DNA from: an uncultured Clostridia bacterium
GTDB lineage: Bacteria; Bacillota_A; Clostridia; Christensenellales; Aristaeellaceae
Length of the DNA: 49,323 nucleotides
Assembly: GCA_946408865.1 (NCBI GenBank)
Contig: CAMJTZ010000001.1
Coordinates: forward strand, 1 to 49,323
Direction: 5' to 3'
A program made the position numbers and the translations under genes. Below, one piece after another: positions 32,733 through 42,879 of the stretch (position 1 is its first letter; each line of letters opens with the position of its first letter). The notes below the pieces were generated by a model. That model saw nothing but the letters and a program-made list of their open reading frames with translations. It was not told the origin of the DNA and searched no databases.

Positions 32733-33449
32733 ATGCCTGAAATCGGGATGATTTTGCGCGAAGGAAAAGGAAAAAAGGTATACGCGACGGATGATCCGGA
32801 CAAGGCGATCGTTTATTTCAAAGATGAGGCAATGGCTTTTCACGGCCTGAAACGGGGCAGGATCCTCGGAAAGGGCGAAGTGAACAACGCTGTGTGCGAG
32901 CATCTTTTTTCCCTGCTGGAAAGCAACGGGATTGAAAGTCACTTTATCGAGAAGATCGACGCGCGCCACAGCCTGGTGAAGCGCTGCGACATGCTTCCCT
33001 TCGCGGTCAAGATCCGCAACCGGGTGGCCGGGAATCTGGCCGTGCGCACGGGGCTTCCCGTAGGGCAGAAGCTGGAACCGCCGGTGGTGGAATACGTTCT
33101 GCGTGACACGGATATGGACGTGGATCCCATGATCAACCATACGCATATCTACGCGATGAAGGCGGCCACGCCGGAGGAAATGGCGCAGATCGACAGCACC
33201 TGCCTGAAGGTGAACGGGCTCCTGATGGCCTACCTGAAGGAAATCAATATTGAACTGATCGATTTCAAGCTCGAGTTCGGCCGGTATCACGGGCGGATCA
33301 TTGTGGCGGACGAAATCACGCCCGATACAGCCCGCTTCTGGGACAGCAGCACCCATGAACCGCTGGACAAGGACCGGTTCCGCCGCGATATGGATAACGT
33401 GGCCGAGGCGTACCAGGAAGTACTCCACCGCATGATGGGCGTCAGCTGA
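32733..33449 (+). CDS. purC: SAICAR synthetase
   Basis: 238 residues. Condenses CAIR with aspartate using ATP in purine synthesis; the next products lead to AICAR, which HisF also releases. ATP-grasp-like motifs: LREGKGKKVYATDD, RNRVAGNLAVR, INHTHI, DFKLEFGRYHGRIIVADEIT and PDTARFWD. GGAGG precedes the ATG. No other pur genes are in the window; it is monocistronic between its own promoter and terminator. Confidence 0.97.
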   Translation: MPEIGMILREGKGKKVYATDDPDKAIVYFKDEAMAFHGLKRGRILGKGEVNNAVCEHLFSLLESNGIESHFIEKIDARHSLVKRCDMLPFAVKIRNRVAGNLAVRTGLPVGQKLEPPVVEYVLRDTDMDVDPMINHTHIYAMKAATPEEMAQIDSTCLKVNGLLMAYLKEINIELIDFKLEFGRYHGRIIVADEITPDTARFWDSSTHEPLDKDRFRRDMDNVAEAYQEVLHRMMGVS

Positions 33450-33469
33450 AAAATACGCGTTTTTTCGCA

Positions 33470-33501
33470 GCGCGGAATCCGGACGGGTTCCGTGCTTTTT
33501 T
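33470..33501 (+). terminator. Terminator after purC
   Basis: Stem GCGCGGAATCC / GGGTTCCGTGC (two G-U pairs), GGAC loop, T6. Confidence 0.85.
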
Positions 33502-33517
33502 ATCGGAAGGGAAAGAG

Positions 33518-33546
33518 TTGCAAAGGCGCCGTACTTGTGTTACAAT
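33518..33546 (+). promoter_or_regulatory. Promoter of tig
   Basis: TTGCAA (33518-33523), 17-base spacer, TACAAT (33541-33546), 60 bases before the start codon. It may drive the whole tig-clpP-clpX-lon-ysxC block. Confidence 0.7.
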
Positions 33547-33605
33547 CCCATCCGGCGTGTTATGCGCTGAAGGTTATCTGACAAGATTCAGGAGGAAAGA
33601 TATTC

Positions 33606-35126
33606 ATGAGCCATACCTATGAGAAGGTTTCCGGAAACAAAGCGAAACTGACGTTCACCGTCCCTGCCGAACAGTTTGACGAGGCAATGCAGAAAGCTTA
33701 TCTGAAGCTGCGCGGCCGGATTAATGTTCCCGGATTCCGCAAGGGCAAGGCCCCCCGGAGAATGATTGAGACGCTGTACGGAGAAGGCGTTTTCTATGAT
33801 GACGCGTTTGAACTGCTTTTCCCGGACGTGTATGAAGCGGCCGTGAAGGAATATGACCTGCATCCCGTCGACCGTCCCCAGATCGACCTGGACGAGATCG
33901 GCGCCGGCAAGGATCTGAAATTCCATCTGGAAGTGTTTGTCCGCCCGGACGTTACCCTCGGCGAGTACAAGGGACTGACCGTGGAAACCGAACAGCAGAA
34001 GCTGACGGATGAAATGATCGACGCCCGGATCAGCCAGGATCAGGAAAAAGCCAGCCGCACGATTGACGTGGACGACCGTCCCGTGCAGGAAGGCGACACC
34101 GTGAACCTGGACTATGCCGGTACGGTGGACGGCGTCGCGTTTGCCGGCGGCACCGCCGCGGGCCAGACCCTGAAGATCGGCAGCCATCAGTTCATCGACG
34201 GTTTCGAAGAGCAGATGATCGGTATGAACATCGGCGAGGAGAAGGATCTTCAGGTGAAATTCCCCGACGAATATCACGCCGAGGAGCTGAAGGGCAAGGA
34301 CGCGGTGTTCCATGTGAAGGTGAACGGCATCCAGGTGACCGAGAAGCCCGAACTGGATGACGATTTCGCCGCGGACATCAGCGAATACAACACTTTCGCC
34401 GAGTACAGGGAATCCATCGTGAAGGAACTGACCGAGAAAGTCAGCAAGAACAACGACGCCGCCGCCGAGAACGCGCTGGTGGAGAAGGCTGTGGAGAACG
34501 CGCAGATGGATGTGCCCCAGGCCATGATTGACGACCAGGCGGAATATATGGTCCGCGAGATGGCGATGCGCATGAGCTACCAGGGCCTGAAGATCGAAGA
34601 CTATATGAAGTACACCGGTCAGACGCCGGAAGGCCTGAAAGCGATGTACAAACCCGAAGCCGAAAAGCGCGTGAAGACCGAGCTCGTGATTGACGCGATC
34701 CGCAAGGCCGAGAAGATCGAGCCTTCCGAAGCGGATATTGAAAAGGCGATCGCCGACCAGGCGGAGCGCAGCGGCCTCGACGTCGAAACCTTCAAAAAGG
34801 ACCTGACGGACGAGCAGAAGGATTACCTGAAGGATAACGCCGCCATTCAGCTGGTGCTGGATCTGCTGAAGAAGGACGCGAAGATCCTCGAAAAGAAGGA
34901 AGAAAAAGCCGAAGAGGAAAAGCCCGCCAAACCCGCAAAGAAGACCGCGAAGAAGGCGGAGAAGCCTGCGGAAGCCGCTGAAGGCGAAGCGGAGAAAAAA
35001 ACCGCGAAGAAGCCTGCCGCGAAAAAGACCGTGAAGAAGACGGAAGAAAACGCGGAAGCCGCTGAAGGCGAAGAGAAGAAACCCGCAAGGAAAACCGCGG
35101 CGAAGAAAAAACCCGCCGGGGAATAA
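33606..35126 (+). CDS. tig: Trigger factor with long basic/acidic C-terminal tail
   Basis: 506 residues; usual length is about 430. Ribosome-bound chaperone and prolyl isomerase. N-terminal ribosome-binding domain with the signature GFRKGKAPRRMIE near residue 45; FKBP-type domain at about 150-240 (GDTVNLDYAGTVDGVAFAGG, IDGFEEQMIGM); C-terminal arm to about 428. Residues 429-505 form an extra tail of Lys, Ala, Glu and Pro, with an internal repeat (AEAAEGEAEKKTAKK, then AEAAEGEEKKPARK). The tail resembles histone-H1-like linkers and the N-terminus of the 2560-2847 protein. AGGAGG precedes the ATG at 33606. Confidence 0.95.
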   Translation: MSHTYEKVSGNKAKLTFTVPAEQFDEAMQKAYLKLRGRINVPGFRKGKAPRRMIETLYGEGVFYDDAFELLFPDVYEAAVKEYDLHPVDRPQIDLDEIGAGKDLKFHLEVFVRPDVTLGEYKGLTVETEQQKLTDEMIDARISQDQEKASRTIDVDDRPVQEGDTVNLDYAGTVDGVAFAGGTAAGQTLKIGSHQFIDGFEEQMIGMNIGEEKDLQVKFPDEYHAEELKGKDAVFHVKVNGIQVTEKPELDDDFAADISEYNTFAEYRESIVKELTEKVSKNNDAAAENALVEKAVENAQMDVPQAMIDDQAEYMVREMAMRMSYQGLKIEDYMKYTGQTPEGLKAMYKPEAEKRVKTELVIDAIRKAEKIEPSEADIEKAIADQAERSGLDVETFKKDLTDEQKDYLKDNAAIQLVLDLLKKDAKILEKKEEKAEEEKPAKPAKKTAKKAEKPAEAAEGEAEKKTAKKPAAKKTVKKTEENAEAAEGEEKKPARKTAAKKKPAGE

Positions 35127-35142
35127 TTTCACATGCATCCAG

Positions 35143-35164
35143 CGGCGGCCCGGCCGGGCCGCCG
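35143..35164. repeat. 22-base perfect GC palindrome between tig and clpP
   Basis: CGGCGGCCCGG followed by its exact complement, CCGGGCCGCCG. It can form a strong hairpin but has no T-tract, so it may be a processing or attenuation element rather than a terminator. Confidence 0.7.
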
Positions 35165-35195
35165 TTCCTGTCCGGATAAAAGGAGGAAACAAACT

Positions 35196-35792
35196 ATGCC
35201 GCTGATCCCAATGGTAATTGAACAGACAAACCGGGGAGAACGTTCCTACGATATTTACTCCCGCCTGCTGAAAGACCGGATCGTATTCCTGGGCGGCGAG
35301 ATCACTGACGAAACCGCGAACCTGGTCGTGGCGCAGATGCTGTTCCTGGAGATGGAAGATCCGGACAGCGACATCAGCCTCTACATCAACAGCCCGGGCG
35401 GATCCGTGACGGCCGGCATGGCGATCTACGACACCATGCGCTATATCAAACCGCAGGTCCGCACCGTGTGCGTCGGCATGGCGGCCAGCATGGGCGCGTT
35501 CCTGCTGATGGCCGGCGAGAAGGGAAAGCGGCTCGCGCTTCCCAACGCTGAGGTGATGATCCATCAGCCGCTGGGCGGCGCACAGGGCCAGGCGACGGAT
35601 GTGGCCATCCGCGCGGAATGGCTGATGAAAACCAAGAAGAAAATGATTGCCATGATGGCCGAAATGACCGGTCAGCCCCTGAAGAAGGTTCAGGCGGACG
35701 TGGAACGGGATTATTTCATGAGCGCCGAGGAAGCACTGGACTATCATATCATCGACGAGATCTATCAGCCGCGCGACAAGCAGGCGAAGTGA
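35196..35792 (+). CDS. clpP: ATP-dependent Clp protease proteolytic subunit
   Basis: 198 residues from the ATG at 35196 (AGGAGG at 35181-35186). Serine peptidase forming the tetradecameric chamber used with ClpX. Triad visible: serine in [11 protein letters not shown], histidine in MIHQPLGG, and the C-terminal aspartate near [12 protein letters not shown]. The N-terminus ([20 protein letters not shown]) is typical. It is coupled to clpX, whose ribosome site overlaps the clpP stop. Confidence 0.98.
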   Translation: MPLIPMVIEQTNRGERSYDIYSRLLKDRIVFLGGEITDETANLVVAQMLFLEMEDPDSDISLYINSPGGSVTAGMAIYDTMRYIKPQVRTVCVGMAASMGAFLLMAGEKGKRLALPNAEVMIHQPLGGAQGQATDVAIRAEWLMKTKKKMIAMMAEMTGQPLKKVQADVERDYFMSAEEALDYHIIDEIYQPRDKQAK

Positions 35793-35803
35793 GGGTCTGA
35801 AAC

Positions 35804-37120
<1,317 letters not shown>

Positions 37121-37132
37121 TAAGAGGATAAA

Positions 37133-39445
37133 ATGAGAAAACTGCAAACAGTACATCTGCCGGTTCTGCCGCTGCGCGGACTGATGATTTTCCCGAATAT
37201 GGTGCTCCATTTCGATGTGGGCCGGCCCAAGTCGGTGCTGGCACTGGAGCAGGGGATGTCGGACCGCCAGAAGGTCTTCCTGGTCAGCCAGAAGGATGAG
37301 AACGTGGAGGATCCGGGATGGAAAGACCTGTGCAAGGTCGGCACCATTGCGGAAATCCGGCAGGTGATGAATCTTCCCGGGGAAAATATCCGAGTGCTGG
37401 TGGAAGGGAAAAGCCGCGGCGTGATTGAGGAAACGCTGGGCGACGATCCCTGTATGAGCGCCGTGATCCGGGTATATGAGGATAAAATTCCGCGGTCGGC
37501 GGAATCGAAGGCCCTGCTGCGCACGTGTCAGGATCTTTTTGCGGAATACGCGCGTTCCTCCCAGCGGGTCAGCCAGGAAACAGCGGACTCCATCCGCGCG
37601 GTGGAGAAGCCCGGGGAAGCGGCGGATCTGCTGGCGGCCAACGTGCTGACCAAACAGGAGGACCGCCAGGAAATCCTGAACGAACTGGATCCCGTAAAGC
37701 GGCTGGAGAAGGTCTGCGCAATCCTGATGCGCGAGACGGACATGGCCGATGCGGAGAAACAGATCCAGGCGCGGATCCGCAAACAGGTGGAGAAAAACCA
37801 GAAGGACTACTACCTGCGCGAGCAGATCAAGGCGATCCAGAACGAACTGGGCGACCGGGACGATACGGAGACCGCGGAACTGCGCAAACGCATGGAGGAA
37901 ACGCCGCTGAACGAAGAGGCGCGGGCCAAGTGTGAAAAAGAACTGGAACGGATGAGCCGCATGGCGCCGGGTACGCCGGAAATCACCGTCAGCCAGACCT
38001 ATATCGAATGGATCCTGGATCTTCCCTGGGGAAAGGAAACGGAGGATAACCTGGACCTGAACCGGGCCCGGGAAGTTCTGAACCGGGATCATTACGGCAT
38101 GGAAGAGGTCAAGGAACGGATTATTGAATACCTCGCCGTGCTGCAGATGAAGAAGGATCTGAAGGGACCGATTCTCTGCTTTGTCGGGCCTCCCGGCGTC
38201 GGCAAAACCAGCATTGTGAAGGCGATCGCGGAAGCGGTCGGCCGTAAATTTGTCCAGATGAGCCTCGGCGGCGTCCGCGACGAAGCGGAAATCCGCGGCC
38301 ACCGCAGAACCTATATCGGCGCCATCCCGGGCCGGATCATTTCCGGTATCAAACAGGCCGGGACGGTCAATCCCGTTTTCCTTTTTGACGAGATCGACAA
38401 GATGAGCGGGGACTTCCGCGGAGATCCGGCCTCGGCGATGCTCGAGGTGCTGGATTCCGAGCAGAACAACGCTTTCCGCGATCACTACATGGAGATCCCC
38501 TTTGACCTGAGTAAGGTGATGTTCATCACGACGGCCAACAGCATGGAAACCATTCCGGCGCCGCTGCTCGACCGCATGGAGCTGATCGAGGTTCCGAGCT
38601 ATACCGAAGAGGAAAAGCTGCAGATTCTCCGCCGGCACCTGATGCCCAAGCAGATCCGGGAGCACGGCATGCGCGAAAACGCTCTGAAGATGAATGAGCA
38701 GGCGATGAAGGCCATGATCGAGGGTTATACCCGCGAGGCCGGCGTGCGGACGCTGGAGCGGACCGCCGCGGCGGTCTGCCGCAAAGCGGCGGTAAAGATG
38801 CTCGACAGCGGAAAGCATTCCATGACCGTGAACGTGAAGACGCTGCATGAACTGCTGGGCGCGCCGCGCTTCCTGCGCGAGGATCCGGAAAAGGAACCGC
38901 GGATCGGCGTTGTGAACGGGCTGGCCTATACGTCCGTCGGCGGGGAAATGCTGGAAGTGGAATGCTCGCTGATGAGCGGCAAGGGAACCCTGAAGATGAC
39001 CGGACAGCTCGGCGACGTCATGAAGGAATCCGCTGAGGCGGCTTTCAGCTGGGTGCGGGCGCACAGTGACGAGCTGCACCTGGATCCGGACTTCTACCAG
39101 AAGCAGGATATTCACATTCACGTACCGGAGGGAGCCGTGCCCAAGGACGGACCTTCCGCCGGCGTGACCATGACGACGGCGCTGGTCAGCGCGCTGACCG
39201 GTACGCCGGTGAAGCAGAATGTTGCCATGACCGGTGAGATCACGCTTCGCGGAAGAGTTCTGCCGATCGGCGGACTGAAGGAAAAGACCCTGGCAGCCTA
39301 CCGTGCGGGAATCGATACCCTGATCATTCCGGAGGAAAACCGGAAGGATCTGGAAAAGATTCCGGACTATGTGCTGGCGAAATTCCGGATCATTCCGGTA
39401 CGGGAGATCCGGGAAGTGCTGGACGCGGCGCTGAAACGGGACTGA
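37133..39445 (+). CDS. lon: ATP-dependent Lon protease
   Basis: 770 residues, the LonA form. N-terminal substrate domain ([18 protein letters not shown]), coiled middle, AAA+ module with GPPGVGKTS and FLFDEIDKM, sensor regions, and the C-terminal peptidase with the Ser/Lys dyad: [11 protein letters not shown] (Ser) and [14 protein letters not shown] (Lys). AGAGGA precedes the ATG. It degrades misfolded and regulatory proteins in the cytosol and completes the proteostasis block. Confidence 0.97.
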   Translation: MRKLQTVHLPVLPLRGLMIFPNMVLHFDVGRPKSVLALEQGMSDRQKVFLVSQKDENVEDPGWKDLCKVGTIAEIRQVMNLPGENIRVLVEGKSRGVIEETLGDDPCMSAVIRVYEDKIPRSAESKALLRTCQDLFAEYARSSQRVSQETADSIRAVEKPGEAADLLAANVLTKQEDRQEILNELDPVKRLEKVCAILMRETDMADAEKQIQARIRKQVEKNQKDYYLREQIKAIQNELGDRDDTETAELRKRMEETPLNEEARAKCEKELERMSRMAPGTPEITVSQTYIEWILDLPWGKETEDNLDLNRAREVLNRDHYGMEEVKERIIEYLAVLQMKKDLKGPILCFVGPPGVGKTSIVKAIAEAVGRKFVQMSLGGVRDEAEIRGHRRTYIGAIPGRIISGIKQAGTVNPVFLFDEIDKMSGDFRGDPASAMLEVLDSEQNNAFRDHYMEIPFDLSKVMFITTANSMETIPAPLLDRMELIEVPSYTEEEKLQILRRHLMPKQIREHGMRENALKMNEQAMKAMIEGYTREAGVRTLERTAAAVCRKAAVKMLDSGKHSMTVNVKTLHELLGAPRFLREDPEKEPRIGVVNGLAYTSVGGEMLEVECSLMSGKGTLKMTGQLGDVMKESAEAAFSWVRAHSDELHLDPDFYQKQDIHIHVPEGAVPKDGPSAGVTMTTALVSALTGTPVKQNVAMTGEITLRGRVLPIGGLKEKTLAAYRAGIDTLIIPEENRKDLEKIPDYVLAKFRIIPVREIREVLDAALKRD

Positions 39446-39460
39446 GATCGGGAGCGGAAC

Positions 39461-40045
39461 ATGGAAATCAAGTCAGCGGAATTTATCACCTCCATGGCGG
39501 AATACGGGAAGTTTCCGGGAAAGGGCCTTCCCCAGATTGCGGTCGCAGGCAAAAGCAACGTGGGCAAAAGCACCCTGATCAACCGCCTGTGCCGCCGCAA
39601 CAAGCTGGCCCGTACCAGTGCCACCCCGGGGAAGACACGGCTGCTGAACGTGTTCCTGCTGAACGGAACGTTTCATCTCGTAGATCTGCCGGGATACGGT
39701 TTCGCGAAGGTTGACAAGCAGGAGAAGCTCCGCTGGGGAAAAATGATGCAGGATTATTTTGCCCAGGCGGAGGAGCTGAAGCACGTGCTGTGCCTCGTGG
39801 ATATCCGCCATGAGCCTACTGAGGACGACGTGACCATGAACCGTTTCCTGCGGGAATCCGGCATTCCGTTTTCCGTCATCGCGACGAAAGCGGACAAAAT
39901 CAGCCGCGGCGCCCGTATGAAGTATCTGGCGCCGATCTGCCGGGCCCTGAGCGTGCAGCCCTGGGAAATCATCTGCTTCAGCGGGGAGGACGGCACCGGA
40001 CGGGACGATCTGCTCCGCCTGCTGGAGGAGATCCTGAAGGCCTGA
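39461..40045 (+). CDS. ysxC: Ribosome-biogenesis GTPase EngB/YsxC
   Basis: 194 residues. GTPase of the TrmE-Era-EngA class needed for 50S assembly. G1 AGKSNVGKSTLINRL, G2 region TSATPGKTR, G3 DLPGYG, G4 TKADK and a G5-like CFSGEDG are all present. It follows lon by 15 bases, the conserved order in Firmicutes. No clear terminator was seen after it. Confidence 0.97.
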   Translation: MEIKSAEFITSMAEYGKFPGKGLPQIAVAGKSNVGKSTLINRLCRRNKLARTSATPGKTRLLNVFLLNGTFHLVDLPGYGFAKVDKQEKLRWGKMMQDYFAQAEELKHVLCLVDIRHEPTEDDVTMNRFLRESGIPFSVIATKADKISRGARMKYLAPICRALSVQPWEIICFSGEDGTGRDDLLRLLEEILKA

Positions 40046-40088
40046 GGAGAGAAAAACCGGATTCGTACAGAAAACCAATATTTTCCTA

Positions 40089-40117
40089 TTGCATCCTGTA
40101 AGGGAAGAGTGTATAAT
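40089..40117 (+). promoter_or_regulatory. Promoter of zinc-ribbon protein gene
   Basis: TTGCAT (40089-40094), 17-base spacer, TATAAT (40112-40117). It is nearly 190 bases upstream of the start codon. Confidence 0.7.
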
Positions 40118-40123
40118 CACGAG

Positions 40124-40304
40124 CCGTGGATTGGGACGCTCATAGCGAATGCTTTGTGGGTCGGAATTCCTGAAAGTGGAAGCGGCGTGCAAGTTTTTGT
40201 CCTGCATAGAAAGATAAACGGGAGAAAAACAACAAAACGATCCTGTAATCAGAGCCTGAGTGGGAATGGATCCCTGAACCGGGCGGATTCGAGGAGGAAA
40301 ACGA
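40124..40304 (+). other. Long untranslated leader of unknown function
   Basis: About 180 bases between the promoter and the ATG at 40305, with no supported ORF and no riboswitch class I can identify. It ends in GAGGAGG. It could hold a structured regulatory RNA. Confidence 0.4.
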
Positions 40305-40724
40305 ATGAATCTGGTAAAGTGCCCCAGATGCGATCTGAACTATATCCGCGAGGATGAGAAATACTGTAAGGTGTGCCTGCGCGAACTGAAAGGCGAAAAC
40401 AGCCAGGATGAAGTGGAACTGTGCAGCATCTGTAATGAGGAACCTGCGCTGCCCGGCAGGGATATCTGCCTGTTCTGCCTGAAGGAAATGAACAAGAGCA
40501 ACTCGACGCCGGACGACAGTGATGACGGTGAAGGCGTTGAAAATGTGGATACCAGCAATATCGGCGATATGGATTCCGTAAGCGGTATGGATGAGATTAT
40601 TCCTGAGGAGGAGGAAAACATTCCGAGCCAGGAGTATGGCGAAATTGAGGAAGAGCTGAGCCTGGAGGATGTCCGGGAGGACGAGGAAAGAGACGCAAAG
40701 GACGACGAGGAAGAGGAAGAATAA
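40305..40724 (+). CDS. Zinc-ribbon protein with acidic tail, unknown
   Basis: 139 residues. Four CxxC knuckles in the first 65 residues (CPRC, CKVC, CSIC, CLFC) suggest two zinc ribbons. From residue 66 on the protein is Asp/Glu-rich with almost no hydrophobic core and ends in an acidic run (about 55 residues, predicted disordered). The layout resembles adaptors that bind RNA polymerase or ribosomes, but no named family is recognised. It is followed after 33 bases by a metallophosphoesterase gene and is probably co-transcribed with it. Confidence 0.8.
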   Translation: MNLVKCPRCDLNYIREDEKYCKVCLRELKGENSQDEVELCSICNEEPALPGRDICLFCLKEMNKSNSTPDDSDDGEGVENVDTSNIGDMDSVSGMDEIIPEEEENIPSQEYGEIEEELSLEDVREDEERDAKDDEEEEE

Positions 40725-40757
40725 GCCGGAAGGTCCGGTGCGGAAGGGAATCAGATC

Positions 40758-41486
40758 ATGCGCCTGTTTGCCATCGGGGATCTGCACATGCCGGGGGGTG
40801 ACGATAAGCCCATGGATGTGTTCGGTCCCCAGTGGGACAGGCATTTTTTTCATATCAGCGAAGCCTGGCGGGAGATGGTCCGGGAAGAGGATACGGTACT
40901 GATTCCCGGGGACATCAGCTGGGCAATGCAGCTGGAGAACGCCATCCCGGACCTGCAGGCTGTCGGTGAACTGCCGGGAAGGAAGATCCTTTGCAAAGGC
41001 AATCATGAATACTGGTGGTCATCCGTCAGCCGGGTGCGCGCAGTGCTTCCGGAAGGAATGACGGCCCTCCAGTTTGACGCCGTGGACGCCGGCCCATGCG
41101 TGGTGTGCGGCACCCGGGGCTGGAATTACCCCACGCAGCGCAATTCGCTTCCCCCGGAGGACGAGAAAGTATTCCGCCGGGAGCTGCAGCGGCTGGAGCT
41201 GGCGCTCAGCCGTGCGGAAGCCCTGCCGGGGGAGAAGCCGGTTCTGGTGATGATTCATTTTCCGCCCCGCATGAAGGAGGATCCGGAAACACCCTTTACG
41301 CTGATCCTTGAACAGCATCCGCGGGTGAAAACGGTCGTGTACGGTCACCTGCACGGCGCGTCATTCGCGGAGGGTTTCGCAGGGGAATCCGGCGGCATCC
41401 GCTATTATCCGGTTTCCTGTGACGGAATCGGATTCCGGCCGCTGGAAATTCCCTGGCCGGCTGCGGCGGATCCTTTCAATTTCTAA
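40758..41486 (+). CDS. Metallophosphoesterase
   Basis: 242 residues. Complete calcineurin-type motif set: AIGDLHMPG, IPGDISW, GNHEYWW, MIHFPPR and GHLHGA, so two metals should bind. Unlike the 29888-30553 enzyme its first motif is the normal D-x-H. It belongs to a cytosolic phosphohydrolase family of unknown substrate. It is probably transcribed with the zinc-ribbon gene and ends at a strong hairpin. Confidence 0.9.
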   Translation: MRLFAIGDLHMPGGDDKPMDVFGPQWDRHFFHISEAWREMVREEDTVLIPGDISWAMQLENAIPDLQAVGELPGRKILCKGNHEYWWSSVSRVRAVLPEGMTALQFDAVDAGPCVVCGTRGWNYPTQRNSLPPEDEKVFRRELQRLELALSRAEALPGEKPVLVMIHFPPRMKEDPETPFTLILEQHPRVKTVVYGHLHGASFAEGFAGESGGIRYYPVSCDGIGFRPLEIPWPAAADPFNF

Positions 41487-41517
41487 AATTTTTGTTACAA
41501 AAGCAAAAGAACCGGCA

Positions 41518-41556
41518 GGAAACCGGTCCCCGAATTGGGGACCGGTTTCCTTTGTT
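41518..41556 (+). terminator. Terminator before division cluster
   Basis: Perfect 14-bp stem GGAAACCGGTCCCC / GGGGACCGGTTTCC with a 5-base loop, then TTTGTT. The stem is strong and the T-tract weak. Confidence 0.8.
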
Positions 41557-41624
41557 ATACAAGATATTGAAACATCGGCGAAAAAGAAGTACAGGGAAAA
41601 CGAAAATATTACAAAAATATTACA

Positions 41625-41643
41625 TAATCAATAAGATTGATTA
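41625..41643. repeat. Perfect 8-bp inverted repeat upstream of mraZ
   Basis: TAATCAAT-AAG-ATTGATTA, AT-rich, 44 bases upstream of the mraZ -35. Operator-like; a duplicated ATATTAC lies just before it. The rest of 41557-41680 is AT-rich with no gene. Confidence 0.6.
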
Positions 41644-41686
41644 ACATACGTCTTTGCAAAACTTGTATTCCACGCGGAATTCAGAC

Positions 41687-41715
41687 TTGCAAGGGGAACA
41701 AAACTATGCTAAATT
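41687..41715 (+). promoter_or_regulatory. Promoter of mraZ / division cluster
   Basis: TTGCAA (41687-41692), 17-base spacer, TAAATT (41710-41715). Confidence 0.55.
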
Positions 41716-41716
41716 T

Positions 41717-41771
41717 GTGGGGAAAAAGGGGATTGAATCCCAAAAATGAACATAAAAGTGGTAGAAAGGGG
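41717..41771 (+). promoter_or_regulatory. Candidate MraZ-binding repeats
   Basis: Two pairs of G-rich repeats with a 10-base period: GTGGGG(A)5GGGG at 41717-41731, and AAAGTGG-TAG-AAAGGGG at 41755-41771, the latter overlapping the mraZ ribosome site. MraZ is known to bind tandem G-rich repeats upstream of its own gene, so autorepression is likely. Confidence 0.5.
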
Positions 41772-41780
41772 GCGGCGTCG

Positions 41781-42251
41781 ATGGGTGAACGGCCTGCACG
41801 GTTTATCGGCTCTTTCAACCACAGCCTGGATACAAAGGGACGCCTGGTGATCCCCCAGAACTTCCGCGACAAACTGGGCGAAAAATTCTGCGTTGCGCCT
41901 TCCTACGATTTCAAGTCTATTGCGGTGTATCCGACTGAGATGTGGGAAAAACGCAACGAGGCATATGAGAAGCTCGGCAAGCTGAACCCTGCGCTCAACC
42001 GCTACCTGGAACAGTTCTATGCGCTGAGCTATGACGAACAGACCTGCGACGGGCAGGGACGCGTGCTGCTCCCGGCCAATATGCGGCAAAAAATCCTCGG
42101 TGAGGAGCGGGATGTGGAGATTACAGGCGCCAACGATCATGTCCGCGTCGTGGCGGAGAAGGTCAGCAGGGAAAGCTGGGCGCAGTTCGGCACCGAGCTG
42201 CCCGCGCTGCTTGAAATGATTGCAGGCCTTGAAAAGAAAGAGGAGGAGTAA
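41781..42251 (+). CDS. mraZ: Division/cell-wall cluster transcriptional regulator MraZ
   Basis: 156 residues from the ATG at 41781 (AAAGGGGG upstream); a longer in-frame reading would cross the promoter. It has two AbrB-like half-domains, each with the signature D-x-x-G-R-x-x-x-P: SLDTKGRLVIPQNFR and CDGQGRVLLPANMR. It forms a ring that binds repeats upstream of mraZ and modulates the cluster. The next gene starts three bases after its stop. Confidence 0.96.
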   Translation: MGERPARFIGSFNHSLDTKGRLVIPQNFRDKLGEKFCVAPSYDFKSIAVYPTEMWEKRNEAYEKLGKLNPALNRYLEQFYALSYDEQTCDGQGRVLLPANMRQKILGEERDVEITGANDHVRVVAEKVSRESWAQFGTELPALLEMIAGLEKKEEE

Positions 42252-42254
42252 CCC

Positions 42255-42857
42255 ATGCTCGAGATGCCGATCCGCACAGGACGAAGGGTACAGGATGCCA
42301 CCCGGCAGATCCGGGAGAACATCGCGCGCCGTACCGGAGAACGCCAGCAGGTAAACAGTATCCACCGTCAGCGGATGACCTGCAATGAATCCGTGCGCAC
42401 GTTCACGAACACGCAGGACTGGACGAACGGCATGAGCATGAGCCCCAGCGGCCGCTTTCAGGTGGTTGAGGAAGTGCGGCCGAAGCGCAGGACTTTTTCC
42501 CGGGACGGCATCCGCTGGGATGTCGCCTGGATCCTTATTGCCGCAACCATTCTGCTGTGCGCGGCGATTCTGGTCGCGGATGTGGCAGGCCTTGGCATCG
42601 GTACCCGCAACATCGGACGGCTGGACAGCAAAATCGCGGATCTCACAAAGCGCAACGAACAGCTGAAGCAGGAACTGGAGATCAGCGCTTCGGACGCCAG
42701 CGTATGTACCGGCGCGGTCAAGCTGAATCTGATTTCAGCCTTCGGCGCCCCGACAATCACCCTTACGGCGCCGCAGGAGATCGGCAGCGGAGCGATCACG
42801 GCCGAACTGCGCAGCGGCAGCATGGGATGGACGACAAACAGCTTCGGGGAAAACTGA
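42255..42857 (+). CDS. FtsL-like divisome protein (positional and topological call)
   Basis: 200 residues: a long basic cytosolic region (1-88), one membrane helix (about 90-113, VAWILIAATILLCAAILVAD), a short coiled coil (about 120-145, KIADLTKRNEQLKQELE) and a small extracytoplasmic tail. This single-pass coiled-coil plan, and its place after mraZ and before murE, fit FtsL, whose sequence is always poorly conserved. It differs in the C-terminal tail, which lacks a longer zipper. The rsmH gene normally between mraZ and ftsL is absent. AGGAGGAG lies within the mraZ end. Confidence 0.6.
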   Translation: MLEMPIRTGRRVQDATRQIRENIARRTGERQQVNSIHRQRMTCNESVRTFTNTQDWTNGMSMSPSGRFQVVEEVRPKRRTFSRDGIRWDVAWILIAATILLCAAILVADVAGLGIGTRNIGRLDSKIADLTKRNEQLKQELEISASDASVCTGAVKLNLISAFGAPTITLTAPQEIGSGAITAELRSGSMGWTTNSFGEN

Positions 42858-42879
42858 AACCAGGCAGGAGATGCATGAC

